Assembly: GCF_036785885.1 (NCBI RefSeq)
Contig: NC_092323.1
Coordinates: forward strand, 7,262,501-7,326,500
DNA: 64,000 bases
Direction of reading: 5' to 3'
Source of the DNA: Coffea arabica
Lineage: Eukaryota; Streptophyta; Magnoliopsida; Gentianales; Rubiaceae
Part shown: piece by piece, positions 49,366 through 61,457 of the stretch
Layout: each line of letters begins with the position of its first letter
How positions within the stretch are numbered: the stretch's first letter is position 1
The notes under the pieces: generated by a model
What the model was told of the DNA's origin: nothing
What the model saw: the letters and a program-made list of their open reading frames with translations, nothing else
Databases searched by the model: none
Translations under genes and position numbers: made by a program

Positions 49366-50029
49366 CAATGCTCACAACCAGGGATGGATTGAGGAACCAA
49401 AGCATAACAAGAAGACTGAAATGGATTTGATTTACGGCACTCTAATAAAGTAGTTTGCTTTTGGGTTGACAAATCACCTCTCAAATAGAACAAAATTACA
49501 GAAAGAATAAAGTAAAATCTGATTTCTCACACTAAAATTATCAATGTAATGTAAATTTCGTGAGACAATTATTTAACATCTAACGTATATATGAGTGTAA
49601 CGGGAAGGTTGCTAGAGAAGAAAATTCCTTCTGTGATTTGGTCAAAAGTTATGAAACCTTCCTATTATTTAAAAATATCCAAAGGACCCTCTTGTGGTTT
49701 AGACTAATATAATATAGAAAATGGATAAAATCATCCAAAGTGATGGAAATATGTAAAATTACTATGTTAACCTTATTTTCAAACCATACAAAAAAAAAAT
49801 TAGTTCCGGGCTTTAATTAAAAATTTGAAAACTTTTTTTTATTTAAGAAGAAAGTAAAATTGAGGGGCTAATTTGCAAATGTTTTAATTCACGGTAGAAG
49901 AAATAGCCTATATTACAATAAAAAGGAAAGATTCAGGGAAAAACACAATATCCTTTTTTAAAAAAATCCAGAAAGTTTTTTCGCTTGTAATTCTCAAAAC
50001 ATAAATTGATATATACAACGTCGGGTGGC

Positions 50030-51203
50030 TGATGAGATCCAATTTTACTCTGTTTTCTAATATCGAAAATTGAAAGAACACCAACCCAAAAGTTTTTGAA
50101 TTTGTGCATTTGCCATCATCATCACTTCTTTCTTTTGCTGATTCCTATTTGTTTTCTGTACAAGTATGGCTGACATTGACTTTGAGCCGTCAATGGATCA
50201 TCAATCCATCGTTCATTAGCAATTCATTTCATTCTTTATAGGGTTAATCACATTTTATCCCCTTAAAGAATATCACATTTCTCAGTTTACCTCCTAACCT
50301 TTAATTTTACCCACTTAACCCCCTTTAAGACAAAATTGTCCATGCATTATTTTGACTTTTCATTTACCTTGTTTTCCTTTCTTTTATTTCTTTTTCTTTT
50401 TCTTCTTTATTTAATTCTTTCTCTTTCCCACAAAAATCTTCACCTTAATGATTGAAATTAAAAAAGAGAAATTGTATAGATCTATCTTCTCCTTAAATAA
50501 TTAAAAAAATATTCAAATCACTTTCCTAAAATACAATTTTTTTAGTCTTTCAATTCTTTTAATTTTGGGTTTTCCTCTTTCTTTTCTAGTTTCTCATTTT
50601 ATTCTCAAGAAAATATCACAATTTCACTTAAGATATTTTATTGGGAATAAAATGAGAAACTAGAAAGGAAAGAGGAAAACCCAAAATTAAAAGAATTGAA
50701 AGGCTAAAAAAATTGTATTTTAGGAAAGTGATTTGAATATTTTTTTAATCATTTAACGGGAGGAAAGATCTCTGCAATTCCTCTTTTTTAATTTCAATCA
50801 TTAAGATGAAGATTTTTGTGGGAAAGAGAAAGAATTAAATAAAGAAGAAAGAGAAAAAGAAATAAAAGAAAGGAAAACAAGGTAAATGAAAAGTCAAAAT
50901 AATGCAAGAACAATTTTGTCCTAAAGGGGGTTAAGTGAGCAAAATTAAAGATTAGGGGGTAAACTGAAAAATATGGTATTATTTAAGGGGATAAAGTGTA
51001 ATTAACCCTTCTTTATATTGTGCGTCCCTTTCTTGGTTGGTTCTTACGAGGCAAAAAGCAATCTCGGAAAACACAGATGGTAGGATCGTTGAAACTTGAA
51101 TTCCAAGATTTTGACTAGTTAGTACTTTAGTGCCAGACTAACCCAATAATTGACCCTTCTTTCCATTTAACCACCTGGGATCATGGTGTCGAGTCAGTCA
51201 ATC
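50030..51203 (+). other. Upstream region of lectin-kinase copy A, interrupted by a MITE
   Basis: Sequence from CTGATGAGATCCAATTTT (50030) to the pseudogene start matches, block by block, the regions upstream of copies B and C further right. Shared blocks are the GACTTTGA(G/C)(C/T)CG stretch, CATTCTTTATATT, TTTCTTGG-TTCTTAC and CCAAGATTTT-ACTA. The foldback MITE at 50241-51008 splits the CATTCTTTATATT block. Confidence 0.7.
50241..51008. mobile_element. Foldback MITE with 9-bp TSD
   Basis: The 768-bp element is an almost complete palindrome. Its ends read GGGTTAATCACATTTTATCC and, reversed, GGGTTAATTACACTTTATCC, and the arms stay nearly complementary to a centre near 50625. The 9-bp TTCTTTATA flanks it on both sides (50232-50240 and 51009-51017). 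The duplication length and foldback shape indicate a Mutator-type MITE. A transcript across it would form a hairpin of about 380 bp. Confidence 0.93.
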
Positions 51204-51639
51204 ATGGCCACCATTTCTGCTCGGTTGACTGATCCATCTTCTTCAATCTTCTTTTCTTGACCTTTCCCCGTAAACGATAGAAACACACACACAATTAGAT
51301 TAGAAATACTCGAAAGTTAATGTCCATTAAATCTAAACGGGATATGGAACCCACACACAAGCGATGTGGAACGGAAATCCAACCCCCCGTCCCCCCGAGC
51401 ACACCCTTACCAATTGAATGGCTAGCTTTTTCCCGTAAACGGTAGAAACACACACACATAATTAGATTAAAAACACTCGGAAGTTAACGCCCATTCTCTG
51501 CTTGACTAATCCACTCTCTTTTCAGATATCTCGTTTTTGTCCTGATTTAAGCACCATAATGTACGGCGGAGAAGCTGTAGCTTCAGTTGGAGCTATTGAA
51601 TTCTACAATGTTAATTATCTTGGTCAAGCTATCTATTGA
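51204..51639 (+). pseudogene. Lectin receptor kinase 5' fragment, copy A (degenerate)
   Basis: The start ATGGCCACC (51204) aligns with the start of the intact gene at 54640, but then diverges to a stop. After about 300 bp of unrelated DNA, similarity resumes at about 51505. Translation then reads QISRFCPDLSTIMYGGEAVA and continues SVGAIEFYNVNYLGQAIY, then TGA at 51637-51639. The kinase and most of the lectin domain are absent. The intervening DNA carries a tandem duplication. Confidence 0.8.
51267..51495. repeat. Two-copy ~63-bp duplication
   Basis: CCCGTAAACG(A/G)TAGAAACACACACAC followed by AATTAGATTA and CTCG(A/G)AAGTTAA occurs at about 51267-51328 and again at 51431-51495, about 165 bp apart, inside lectin-kinase copy A. 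Confidence 0.8.
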
Positions 51640-51734
51640 CCCAGTAGTGTTTAAGGAGTCGTTTTTTTCTTTTTTTCCGCACTTTTTGGGTGAGAACTAG
51701 TTGGACCGAATGCTATCAGGTTACACCTCTATAT

Positions 51735-52760
51735 CTATGTTTTCAGACTCGGACCGGATATCGACTCAGTCAGAATCAGGGGTCAGGGGTCAATAGATTC
51801 AATCGGGTTCGATCGGGGGTTAAATTGGATGACGTCATAAATAAAAATTATTTAAAAATTAAAATATTATATTTAAAATACCTAAGATCATGTTAATATT
51901 AATAAATTCATATATATTTAATGTTTCAAGTGTATTTAACAATAAAATACAAAGAAATTAGAATAATCAATGAGCAATTTATATTATTCAATGAATATTA
52001 ATAAGTTTAGAATTAAAATTATGAATTTGATTAAAAAATAACACCAAACTTTAGGATAATATTTATAAAGTATAAAAAATTTGAGGTATATTAATAGCTT
52101 TTAACAACCTAAGGGTCAAAACATAACATTAAAAATGCTTTGTCCCTGTATCAGATGAAAGTGCTTTGACCCCACATCACACTTCCCATTTCTTCCTCTA
52201 TTCCTGACGGTTGACGCATTCCGTAGAGCATTTCATCTTTCTCTTTCTCTGCCATTCTGCAACTCCTTTCTTCTTCTTCTTTTTTTAATTTTATTTTCAT
52301 TCTTATTTAATTAGTTATTTGTTCTCAAACCCATGAAATATCATGCTTTTATCTGTTTTCTTCAAACTTTTCTCTTTTTCACTCCTTTTTTTGCATTTTT
52401 GGGTTTTTTCTTCTTTTGAATACAAGATTTAAGATTATATCTTCTTTAAAAAAAAGATTAAAACATTGATTTTTGATACTTGAATTGAAGTCAAAGAGTG
52501 AAAATGGATTTGCAGAGGAGGAGAGAGCTCACAAGGATTTGGAGTTAGAGGTCAAGAAGGGAAAAAAATTTTCAAAAAAGGGAGAAAAAGAAAAATCCGA
52601 TTTTTACCAGTTCTTCAGGTTTTCGGTCAAATCTGATTTTGACCGGATTTGACCGAGTCTTGACCAATCCGAGTTTTTAATATAGATCAGATCGGATATT
52701 TGACCGATTTTCGGTTCAATCGATCGAACCTGTCGATCCGGTTCAAGTTAAAAAACATAG
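51735..52760. mobile_element. Non-autonomous hAT-like element
   Basis: The 1026-bp element starts CTATGTTTT and ends AAAACATAG. The terminal regions share inverted blocks rich in GACCGG, CCGGTTCAA, TTGACCGA and GATCGAACC. Flanks are CTCTATAT (51727-51734) and CTCTATAC (52761-52768), an 8-bp duplication with one mismatch. The interior is AT-rich and contains no transposase. It lies directly downstream of lectin-kinase copy A. Confidence 0.75.
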
Positions 52761-52769
52761 CTCTATACC

Positions 52770-53660
52770 ATATAAGGTTATATCAAGAAATTTTATCTCA
52801 GAATCTATGCACCAAAACCAATAGTTGGTGTTTAAAAATGTTTCAAAAAGATCGCCAAATTTATTTACTCTATATCAAATACAATGCAAATAAGATTGTG
52901 GTGTTTTTGTTTGTCCAATTAAAAAAAAAATACCAAGTTCATAAATCTACTGAGCTTGTAATTTAGTTGGTCCGGATCAAGTAACAATTACTATACAAGA
53001 TTTTTTTTTTTTTTTGTCCTTGGGTTAAGGTTACAAAGAAACCAAGTGCTTGCAACTTAGTTGGTCCTGACCAAGTAATAATTACCATGCACGATCTTTC
53101 TTTTCTGGGGTAAGATTACAAATAAACTTAATACTACTATTTACGAGATTTGAACAGAAATTATATTTTAATAAATTAGCTCACAAATGGTAAAAATTAC
53201 AATTTAAATAGTGAGAGAAGGAATTGGACCCAAGACTTTTAATACCATACGAGAATCGACTAGAGACAGTGGTTGAGGAAATCATACTTTAAGACTTTGA
53301 TTCTTAAAAACTTGCAAAATATGAACCCTGCTACTTGTGAATTTCCTCTTAACTACTCATAGACATGACTCGTATTAGTCATATAGATTAAAACATTAGT
53401 TCAATCTTTTATTCTACCACTACGAAATATTCAATCATGATTGTTTGATTAAGAGGCTAGCAGCTAAATTAGAAGATTCTCATTAATTTATCTTTAGCCT
53501 GTTACAAGATGGATTTTATGTCGAAAATGGTCTTTACGCATTTGGCGACTATAAAGCTTCCTTGACCCGGAGGAGACGATATTGAGAAAGTACAAGGAAT
53601 TTTATATGTGATTTTCAAAACATAAGCAGGATACCTAATGTAACCTTGACTCTCGAGGTC
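52770..53660. other. AT-rich spacer between lectin-kinase copies A and B
   Basis: No gene is visible. Two short related segments occur about 80 bp apart (CTTG-AACTTAGTTGGTCCTGACCAAGTAA near 53050 resembles CTTG-AATTTAGTTGGTCCGGATCAAGTAA near 52955), a small tandem duplication. The rest is low complexity. Confidence 0.5.
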
Positions 53661-54070
53661 GAGGGTGCTGATGAGATCCAATTTTGTTGTCTACTGACGT
53701 CCCAAAAAAAAAGGTAAAATAAAATGAAGTAAATTAAAAGTTGAAAATTTTATTCAAACTGTACTTTTGAGGGCATCATCACTACACTTATCGTGTTACT
53801 TACTTTTCATAGTATTTTGTTGATTCTGGTAAAAGTTGACTTTGACTCGGCACTCATCATTCGTCAACAATTCAAGTCATTCTTTATATTCTGCTCCCCT
53901 TTCTTGTAGGTTCTTGCAGAGGTTTAAAAATATAGATATAATCCAAGAAAATACAGAGAGTTGTGTTGTTGAATCCCAAGATTTTGACTAAGAAATACAC
54001 TGTCATCACTACAATCATGGACGAATAGAGCTAGCAGTCTAGCACTTTGCTCATTTTGATAAAGTCAATC

Positions 54071-54232
54071 ATTCCCACTGAATTCAATAATAGATTTGCT
54101 TTCTTGATCCCTCACTTCCAGGTTCTTTGCTTGGCTAAGCCCATTTCTTTTCAAATAACTCGTTTCAGTCCTGATTTAAGCACCATACTCTATCGAGGAG
54201 ATGCAATAGCTTCGGTTGGAGCTATCGAATTC
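54071..54232 (+). pseudogene. Lectin receptor kinase 5' fragment, copy B (start codon lost)
   Basis: The 162-bp segment matches the first 54 codons of the intact gene (FAFLIPHFQVLCLAKPISFQ, then ITRFSPDLSTILYRGDAIAS and VGAIEF). The ATG is replaced by ATT (AATCATTCCC versus AATCATGGCC). Similarity stops after GCTATCGAATTC, where the sequence jumps back to promoter-like DNA of copy C. It is a truncated duplicate with no kinase domain. Confidence 0.85.
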
Positions 54233-54639
54233 ACATTTTTCTTTTACTTATTCATTATCTGTTGTAAGTATGGTTGACGTCGAATTTGAGCCGGCAATGG
54301 ACCATCATTCCTTAGACTTTGCTTCCCTTCCTTGGTTGGTTCTTGGAAAGAATGGTAATTCAAGTCATCGGCAATGGGTCATCAATTCATCATTTATCGG
54401 CAATTCAAGTCATTCTTTATATTTTATTCCATTTCTTGGTAGTTTCTTACAGAGGTAAAAGGTAATCCAAGAAAAAGTCAAAAAGTTGGATAGTTGAAAC
54501 TCGAATCACCAAGATTTTTACTAATTAATACTTTATTGTATCACCATTATGATCATGGACGTTTATAGACAGCAGTCTAGCACCTAACATTGATCCTTCT
54601 TGGTAGTTAACCAGCTTTGCTCATACTTTAGAGTGAATC

Positions 54640-56580
54640 ATGGCCACCGAATTCAATAGTTTTGCTTTCTTGATCCCCTGCTTCGGGGTTCTTTGCTTGG
54701 CTAACGCCATATCTTTTCAGATAACTCGTTTCAGTCCCGATTTAAGCACCATACTTTACCGCGGAGATGCAATAGCTTCAGTTGGAGCAATTGAATTCAA
54801 CAATGTTGATTATCTTTATCAGGTTGGTCAAGCTATCTATTCTCAGCCTGTTCCTATCTGGGATTCACACTCCAGGAAAGTGGCTGACTTCACCACTCAT
54901 TTCTCCTTCACAATTGACACTCAAAATCGTACCCCTTACGGCCACGGGCTTGCTTTCTTTCTTGCTCCTATTGTTTTTCAAATTCCACCGAACTCAGGTG
55001 GAGGATTTTTAGGTCTATTCAATACCAGCACAAGTGATTCCTCCCAGAACCAGATAGTTTCGATTGAATTTGATTCATTTGCAAATCCAGAATGGGATCC
55101 TCCTTTTGAACATGTTGGTATCAACAAAAACTCAATTGCTTCATCTATAACCACGCCCTGGAATGCCAGCTTGCACAGTGGAGACACTGCTGATGCTTGG
55201 ATTGTCTACAATTCTTCTACACAAAATCTTAGTGTTTTCTGGAATTATGGATCAAGTCCTAACTCTAGTCTTTCTCTTAAGATAGATTTGAAGGAGATTC
55301 TTCCTCAATGGGCTATAATTGGATTTTCAGCTGCCACAGGTTTGCATGTTGAAAGACACACACTCGAATCATGGGAATTCAGTTCAAACCTTGATATGAC
55401 AAAGACAAGTGGGAGAAAAGCAAAGGAAATTGGGTTAATTGTAGGCTTGACAGCCGCTGGAGCAATCTTAATTGCAGGTGGAGTAATAGCGATTGTAGTT
55501 TTAAGGAGAAAAATACAATCTGCAAAGTGGAACCCAGAGATGGCTGCCAACTTGACAAGTTCTATGAACGATGATTTTGAAAGGAGGACAGGACCAAAAA
55601 GGTTTTCTTACAAAGATCTTGCTTCAGCTACTAATAATTTCTCAAACGAGAGAAAGTTGGGTGAGGGAGGATTTGGAAAGGTTTACAAAGGTGAACTCAT
55701 TGATCTGAATATTGCAGTGGCTGTGAAGAAGTTCTCAAGGGGTTCTAAGCAGGGGAAAAAGCAGTACGTAACTGAAGTAAAGATCATAAGTAGTTTGAGG
55801 CATCGAAATTTGGTCCAGCTAATCGGCTGGTGCCATGATCAAAATGAGTTCTTGCTTGTCTATGAATTCATGCCAAATGGAAGCCTGGATACTCATCTAT
55901 TTGGCAGGAAAAATCTTCTGAGTTGGAGTGTGAGATACAAAATAGCAATTGGGTTGGCATCTGCTTTGCTGTATCTTCATGAAGAATGGGAACAATGTGT
56001 GATACATAGGGATATCAAATCAAGTAACGTAATGCTAGATTCAAATTTTAATGCCAAGCTTGGAGATTTTGGTTTGGCTAGACTTATGGACCATGAACTA
56101 GGACCACAAACGACAGGCGTGGCTGGAACGTTTGGCTACTTAGCCCCTGAATATGTGAGCACAGGCAGGCCTAGCAAGGAGTCCGATGTATATAGCTTTG
56201 GGGTGGTTGCTTTAGAAATTGCCAGTGGAAGGAAGTCAACCGATCCAATGCCAACACACGAAAAATCCGAAACAGGGCTCCTGGAGTGGGTTTGGGACTT
56301 GTATGGATCGGGGAAACTTTCTTCAGCTATGGACGGGAGGTTAAACAACGATTTTGATCTTAAACAATTTGAGTGTTTGTTGACAGTAGGTTTGTGGTGT
56401 GCTCATCCGGACCGCAGCCTAAGGCCAACCATAAAACAAGCAATTCAAGCCCTCAACTTTGAGGCAACACTTCCCAATCTTCCAACCAAAATGCCTGTGC
56501 CCATCTACGATGTTCCAAATATTATTAGTTCTTCAGCGGAGCCTTTAATAACCTGCACAAGCATTGATGTGGGCCGTTGA
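54640..56580 (+). CDS. L-type lectin receptor-like kinase (LecRK, clade IX-like)
   Basis: One intronless frame of 646 aa encodes a complete plasma-membrane receptor kinase. A signal peptide (about 1-23, FAFLIPCFGVLCLANA) is followed by a legume-lectin domain (about 24-255) containing HFSFTIDTQN, GHGLAFFLAP, VSIEFDSFAN and the C-terminal WEFSS. A transmembrane helix lies near 264-288 (GLIVGLTAAGAILIAGGVIA). The kinase (about 335-610) has GEGGFGKVYKG, AVKK, HRDIKSSNVML (an RD kinase) and DFGLARL, then GTFGYLAPEY and SDVYSFGVV. The wording is closest to clade IX LecRKs, linked to immunity and cell death; the exact clade is inference. All catalytic motifs are intact. It is the only intact copy of a three-member tandem series. 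The ATG chosen is the first in frame and matches the pseudogene copies. Confidence 0.96.
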   Translation: MATEFNSFAFLIPCFGVLCLANAISFQITRFSPDLSTILYRGDAIASVGAIEFNNVDYLYQVGQAIYSQPVPIWDSHSRKVADFTTHFSFTIDTQNRTPYGHGLAFFLAPIVFQIPPNSGGGFLGLFNTSTSDSSQNQIVSIEFDSFANPEWDPPFEHVGINKNSIASSITTPWNASLHSGDTADAWIVYNSSTQNLSVFWNYGSSPNSSLSLKIDLKEILPQWAIIGFSAATGLHVERHTLESWEFSSNLDMTKTSGRKAKEIGLIVGLTAAGAILIAGGVIAIVVLRRKIQSAKWNPEMAANLTSSMNDDFERRTGPKRFSYKDLASATNNFSNERKLGEGGFGKVYKGELIDLNIAVAVKKFSRGSKQGKKQYVTEVKIISSLRHRNLVQLIGWCHDQNEFLLVYEFMPNGSLDTHLFGRKNLLSWSVRYKIAIGLASALLYLHEEWEQCVIHRDIKSSNVMLDSNFNAKLGDFGLARLMDHELGPQTTGVAGTFGYLAPEYVSTGRPSKESDVYSFGVVALEIASGRKSTDPMPTHEKSETGLLEWVWDLYGSGKLSSAMDGRLNNDFDLKQFECLLTVGLWCAHPDRSLRPTIKQAIQALNFEATLPNLPTKMPVPIYDVPNIISSSAEPLITCTSIDVGR

Positions 56581-59500
56581 AGAAGATTGAGATGATGATA
56601 GCCCTTTCATCGTAATTATTGGGAATTTCCAATGAACTAGTATTTTAACTCATTGTGTACGTGTGTACCTCAATAGAAGTATCCTTGCATCTAGTTATGA
56701 CTCTCAACATTCTGCTAGGATTTCCAACACCCTTTCAATGGATGTTTAACAGTCTATTAATTCATACAAATGGCCCGGACATAGTGAATTTCTCTTCTAT
56801 TTTCTTCATTTCCCTTAAAAATTCTTGCTGAATTTCCACTTAGAATTTCATGTTATTGTGCAGCACTCTCTTAAAAAATAGTGGGAAAAAAAAGTTCAGA
56901 AAGAATTGACTAGTTTCTATTTTGTAGCTTAACGAAATGTTTGATCCTTTTCTTCGAAGTGTGATTCTAAATTTCATTAACGCATTTTGTACGATTAATA
57001 TTTCATAATTCATTCGACATTTTGCAAGATGATAAACCATTTTAGAAGCCTCAACAATAGATTAGCAAATTCAACTTACAGTCTTAACCATAAACAAAAA
57101 GAAAAGCTATATGAGAAATTTTCAACGCAGCTACATATATAGTGTAATATTAGGGTAAAAGCTCGTGCTTTTAACTGTCATTAAATATTTTTGGGACTCA
57201 CTTTTTCTAAGAATATAATGTATTTCAGGAAAATTAGAATAAAAGTTGAGATTATGCAATTTTTGGAACATATAAGACAATTGACATAAAAGTTGTGTAT
57301 GAAAGCAAAATTGTATACCATGCTAGCCGAAAGTAGGAAACATTTTAAAGGCATATGATACTTCTTTTACATAAAATTGACCAAAAATATCGAAGGAACG
57401 GTGGATAACATGTAATTATTGGTATCTAATATAATTCTCCAAGCTCGAGATTTCAGCAATAGTCAGGTTATTATCTAACCATACACTACTATTCTTATTA
57501 AAGTATCGATTGTAGCCGTCACGCAATGAACATATAATGCCATACCCACAAAAGAAGAACAACGAAAATGGAATTTGATATATTATTGAACAGGCAAATC
57601 ACCGTTGCTTTTGGTACTCTTTTTAACTCATTTCTTCTTGTTCGACTTAACTCCTCTCGGTTTTATTAGTTGTATATCCAACTTACTCTAATATACTATT
57701 CCTTACCTTTGCAAAATTAGCAAGTGATATGAGCGTGGAAACTATCTTAGGATCTTATAGGACACGTTGCAAGATCGATGGAGCCGAATCCAAACTTGGA
57801 CCACTCAAAGACGGATTCAACGGTAGAGGACGCCACAATCAGGTGTGTGTGCTTGATTGATAAGTCAAGAAAACCACTTAGGATCAACTCTAGGAAGTTC
57901 AAACTAGCTTTCACGAGCTAAAGGAATTTGCTTCAATGGAAGACGAAATTCTAGAATTTTATTAATAATATCGCAAAAACTGAATGTAAACAATGACTTG
58001 GGGCTATTTATAGCCTTGTCTAGACCTAATAAGACTTGGAAAATAACAAAGGAAATTCGGCCAACCCATGGGCCTTCTCTTGGCCGAAACTATCCCAACT
58101 ATCCCAGCTCAGCGGAGGGACCAACTAATTAACTAACTAAAGTACTATTGGACCTAAGGCCTACATGGCGGACACTAGGCTCAACATGAGCTAATCAATC
58201 TAACCCAATCTGCCCTTGGAAGCTTGCTCATTCGCATCAATAAGATTAAAACGAGAGCAATGGTCATCATTTGTTGTTTTGTAAACCATAGCGAGATTAA
58301 TATGTTTTTGCTAATCACCTACCTAGCTATTTATCTAAAATTAGTTTCTTTACCAATGACAAGATATAAATTAAATGGTGGATCCAGGTCAAAAACCCGT
58401 CCTGCGAGATGCATATTTAACGTGGCAATTTGTGCGTTAACAACAGCCTATACAAAACAAATACTTGTCAAAACATCTGCTCCGGATGCATAAAAATAAT
58501 TGCAAATGAGCTTAAACAAACAAATGTTCATGACTTCATTCATTGTACGCATACACAATTATATTATACTACATGATATCAATTTAGAGGGAAGTAGGTT
58601 ATTTGAGATAAATGTTGCTGCTTGTTTCAATATCATTAGAAAGTCTAGAGCTACTTTAAAAAAAAAGGTAAAAATTGGATAAGCTTAACGGTAATAAAGA
58701 AATAAAGCACACACAGATTTTAATTGAAAGAACATAAGCCATTGATTCTTTCTATTTCGCTTTTCCTTTTAGTTGTGTACGATAAAAGAAGGGTTCATGC
58801 AAAGATGGTGGAAATGTTCGTTACCACTAACCTCAGAGATGACATATTAGGGGTGGCATAGGTATAGAGGCTAGAGCTATATGCGTTGTTTTGAAAATCA
58901 AACTAAATCGGCCGGTTCGACTGGTTGGACAGCGAATCGTTCATAACTCCCATCCAGTTCATACTTTAGGTTGATTAGATTTAAAAATCGGTAAGAATTG
59001 TTTGAATCGGATTGAACCGTTGAACCAACAGTTTTTTGGTTTTTGTCTATTAAATTGAAAAAAAAAAAAAAATTTTCCTTAACCCTAAAGACAAATTATT
59101 AAATACAACATTCACTCACTTTCTTCTCATATTTTGTCTCTTATTAAGTTTGCATCTCTATTTTCTATTTTCTTGATTTCTTCCAAACTCCAAACTTTTT
59201 TTTTTAAATTGCAATTTCTAAATCCTAGAAATGTGAATTAAAATTTAAACTCATAATGTCTAATTCCCATAGACATAAATTTTGTATAATTGAAGAATAT
59301 TGTGGTATTTTTGGGTTGAATTTAAGACTATTTTTTGGTAGATATAATTGAAATTGAAATGAAATTTATTTGTTTCAACTTATAATTTAATATTTTTATT
59401 TGTGAAAATCCAATTTCTTTGAAAATATTAAACTTTTGATCATATAAAGTCTTAAATTAGTCCATTGCATGTCTTATTTTGTACATATATATTTATATAA

Positions 59501-59962
59501 ATTATTTTTAAAAAAATTTATTGAACCAAGGTTGAACCGATCCGACCGATTGAATCTCGACCCGAACACCTCTCCGATTCAATTTGCCATTGCCTCTAGT
59601 AGAGATGCTCTACGCAATATTGTAATTAATCTACTATTGACCATTTCAGGCCTTGGTCAAAATTCCAGAGTTTGCACTATGTAGCATATATTGACATTAC
59701 GCATAAAAATAATAATAAGGCGTTAACTGTAATTTAACATTTGTTAGTTTTTTTCAAATTAAATCAACCAGAAAATATTTGAAAAACCAACATGTTGAGT
59801 AACTTAACGCTAACTGAAATGGATCATTTGATTTTCTTAATGTTCTTACTTTACCCATTATTCTTCTCATGGTCAACCATTCCAATGAAGTTTTTTCTTT
59901 TTTAAAGATTGAATAGGAAAAAAATTGGATTGTTCACTTGCTTGGTGACTGGTGACATGACA
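56581..59962. other. AT-rich intergenic region with probable transposon relics
   Basis: After the lectin-kinase 3' UTR no gene is seen. The segment at about 57740-58230 is less AT-rich than its surroundings and may be a retroelement LTR fragment, but no ends or primer-binding site were found. At about 58890-59600, GGCCGGTTCGAC-like and GAACCGATCCGACC blocks in opposite orientations resemble the termini of the element at 51735-52760, suggesting a degenerate relative. Confidence 0.45.
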
Positions 59963-61457
59963 GGTGTCGAGCCTGTGCAATAATAAATACCTACTCGAGA
60001 AAAATGAATTTTTTGTGTATAGTAGTGAGTAGGGTCGAATCCACAGGGACTGGGAAAAATTCGATTCTTTTCAAGTTCGGGACACGGGGGATTTTTATCA
60101 GAAATAAACTAAAAATAATTAAACAATTTAACCAAAAATAATTAATTAATTAATACAATTGTAAATAGCAATTAAATAAATGATAAATAAATTCTAGCCA
60201 AGGATACAACTACGCAGACACAGTCCATTCATCCGATCATTGATGCAAAGAAGGTTCACTTAATTTTATTAATAGGCTAGTTATAGTCGCCGATAAACTC
60301 TAACGACCAGCTTTTCCTTAATTTATTGATAACCAAGGTACGACCGTTGATTACCTCTAACCAGGAAATACTCCTAGGTACGACCGTAGGAATTAATTTC
60401 CTAATTGCATTAAAAACTAGAAAAGCCTAACCCAAATTAATAACACGCTACGAGGGTTATTTAAATCAGATTGCATGTTCTCCTAGTATGTGAAAATACT
60501 AGTTGTCACTAAAATTAACCAACTAAACAATTACGGATTTAATTGATTAATTTGACAAGAGATTAATAAGTCAAATTGCACATCGGACCCTTGATATCCA
60601 ATTAACAAAATAATCCCATGGAAATTAAAATAGAAAACATGCAAATATTAATAAATTAAGGAACACGTAAAATTAATTAGATCTCACAGATATTTGGGAC
60701 TGCGTCTTCGCGTTGATCCTTGACTAGAGGAGAAAATTAGCCACGCCTCATAAGAAAATTCCCACGCAATTTAATTGAATTTAAAGACATCATCTTTCTT
60801 CGATAATTGAGAGAGTGAATAACAAAGCTCTCGGAAGAAAATAAGAAAATTGCACAATAGAATTCCACAAACCAAAACAACTCCCTATTCTCTCTTCTGG
60901 AACATCCCTCGGAGAGAAAAAACTAAAAAACTCCTCTATCCTCCTACGGAGCTTATATTGAGAGAAAACTCCAAAACTAGTCTCATTCCCCCTTTCACGT
61001 CTAATGTCTTCATATATAAAAAAAACCAGCCAAATGGAGACATCACCCCACGTCCACCAAAGAGGTCATCATTTCTCTACACAATCAATTCCACTCTACT
61101 CAAATAAAAGCAATTGTCGGTTCTCTTTTTGACCAAGTGCACACGTTCACCGACAAGAAAGCAAAACCACAAATGTGCAAAGAAAGCACACTTTAGACAA
61201 TACAACTTATTTGCGGTCCCTACCAACTTTGACATGTTGTCTAGCCAAATTGAATTCCCAAATGCAATTCCATTCTTCTTCGTTGGTTTGCACCAAAATT
61301 GTGTAAAGCTTCATAATAATCTTCTCAAGAGGTTTCTGCTCCAATTTCTGAAAGTATATCCAAATACCAAATATAAATATATATTGACAATTAAAGCAAT
61401 ATTTGGCAGGATAAAGAGGAGAATTAACAATAAAATTACTAACAATTAACACCCTAT
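59963..61457. mobile_element. Possible non-coding mobile element with CATGACA flanks
   Basis: Identical 7-bp CATGACA sequences lie at 59956-59962 and 61458-61464. The enclosed DNA starts GGTGTCGAG and ends AACACCCTAT, giving a weak GGTGT/ACACC terminal match. An internal block GGGTCGAATCCACAGGGAC is, from memory, found in many repeated plant sequences. No protein-coding region was found. The class is unclear, and the flanking match could be chance. Confidence 0.35.

Larger units (their letters stand above)
43337..50029. other. Gene-poor AT-rich region
   Basis: After the MADS leader (to about 43620) no gene is supported for over 6 kb. It contains a degenerate GAGCTCGA-rich repeat (44512-44935) and a 28-bp T run. 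Short open frames such as 43804-44154 and 46340-46636 lack any recognisable domain. The stretch 45290-45600 is less AT-rich than its surroundings and contains CCAAT and CCACGTG-like motifs, but no exon could be attached to it. Confidence 0.5.

Noticed and set aside
57740-58230. Possible solo LTR of a retrotransposon
   Set aside because: No TG...CA ends, target duplication, primer-binding site or internal domain could be identified.
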